The notes below the pieces were generated by a model. That model was not told the DNA's origin and searched no databases. It worked only from the letters and a program-made list of their open reading frames with translations. This document shows positions 63,891 through 64,000 of a DNA stretch of 64,000 nucleotides, piece after piece. The position numbers and the translations under genes are program-made. Every line of letters starts with the position of its first letter. Positions within the stretch are counted from its first letter, which is position 1. The DNA is from an uncultured Tenacibaculum sp. (GTDB lineage: Bacteria; Bacteroidota; Bacteroidia; Flavobacteriales; Flavobacteriaceae), in the NCBI GenBank assembly GCA_947497895.1, contig CANMIL010000002.1, positions 310,001 through 374,000 on the forward strand. The letters are read 5' to 3'.

Positions 63891-64000
63891 AACGACAAAC
63901 AAACTAAAAAGAAACAATTTATATGCATCATTTTAAGGTTTAATTGGTGTTAGTTGTGTTGTGTTTTTATAGTGTTGTTGAATAAAAAAATCCGCAGTTA

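Noticed and set aside
1..64000. tRNA, rRNA, insertion sequences and integrase-type attachment sites
   Set aside because: None was recognised by eye. Although the peptide island looks accessory, no transposase or integrase gene or tRNA-flanked attachment site is present in the window.

Overview
The window is about 33% G+C chromosomal DNA of a Bacteroidota member, most likely a marine-type Flavobacteriaceae; the genus cannot be fixed from the sequence alone. The evidence is the gene content (type IX secretion protein PorZ, TonB-dependent receptors with CarboxypepD_reg-like domains, GapN, a C39-transporter/GG-leader peptide locus), frequent GTG/TTG starts, and promoters of the flavobacterial form TTG-N17-23-TAnnTTTG. 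No tRNA, rRNA, CRISPR array or insertion sequence was recognised.

Regions 0-42 kb are mostly housekeeping. In order: aromatic amino acid breakdown (hppD, tryptophan 2,3-dioxygenase); a DUF3108 protein, an M23 peptidase lipoprotein and pgi; a TonB-dependent receptor; lipid genes (plsC and an acyl-ACP desaturase); gapN; a run of small soluble or membrane proteins (monooxygenase-fold, gamma-glutamylcyclotransferase, ClbS/DfsB, map, TetR with a palindromic operator, NTF2-like, GNAT); an omega-amidase and an AddB-like nuclease; moaE with a GNAT; pgk, an aldo/keto reductase, trpS and a second plsC; a LytTR/LytS-type two-component pair; CYTH; the porZ-recO-TonB receptor-DUF3817 operon; moaD and glpQ.

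42.5-61.7 kb is an accessory peptide-antibiotic island. Two modules of about 6.1 kb, both on the minus strand, lie in tandem. Each contains a C39 peptidase-ABC exporter and one or two small GG-leader peptides missing from simple ORF lists. Module 1 has HlyD adaptor, HTH regulator, two precursors behind a promoter with a 13+13 bp palindrome, a CPBP protein and small membrane proteins. Module 2 has a thioredoxin-like protein, a multi-TM protein, a LanFEG-like ABC transporter and a Gly/Ala-rich two-Cys bacteriocin-like peptide. The modules carry matching border sequences: a repeat of about 85 bp downstream of both C39 stop codons and a repeat of about 80 bp at both far ends. The exporters have diverged far more than these non-coding borders.

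Next to them, on the plus strand, is a third module: full-length lantibiotic dehydratase (LanB), a membrane-spanning TPR-AraC regulator, a short precursor peptide with a Bacteroidota-type leader ending in GG, and an S8 protease lipoprotein. There is no LanC cyclase. A 14-15 bp motif occurs as an inverted pair upstream of lanB and singly upstream of the precursor, suggesting co-regulation by the AraC-type protein. The likely logic is modification by LanB, leader removal and export by C39 exporters plus HlyD and/or the S8 protease, and self-protection by the ABC and CPBP proteins. A purF-type amidophosphoribosyltransferase follows, marking the return to housekeeping DNA.
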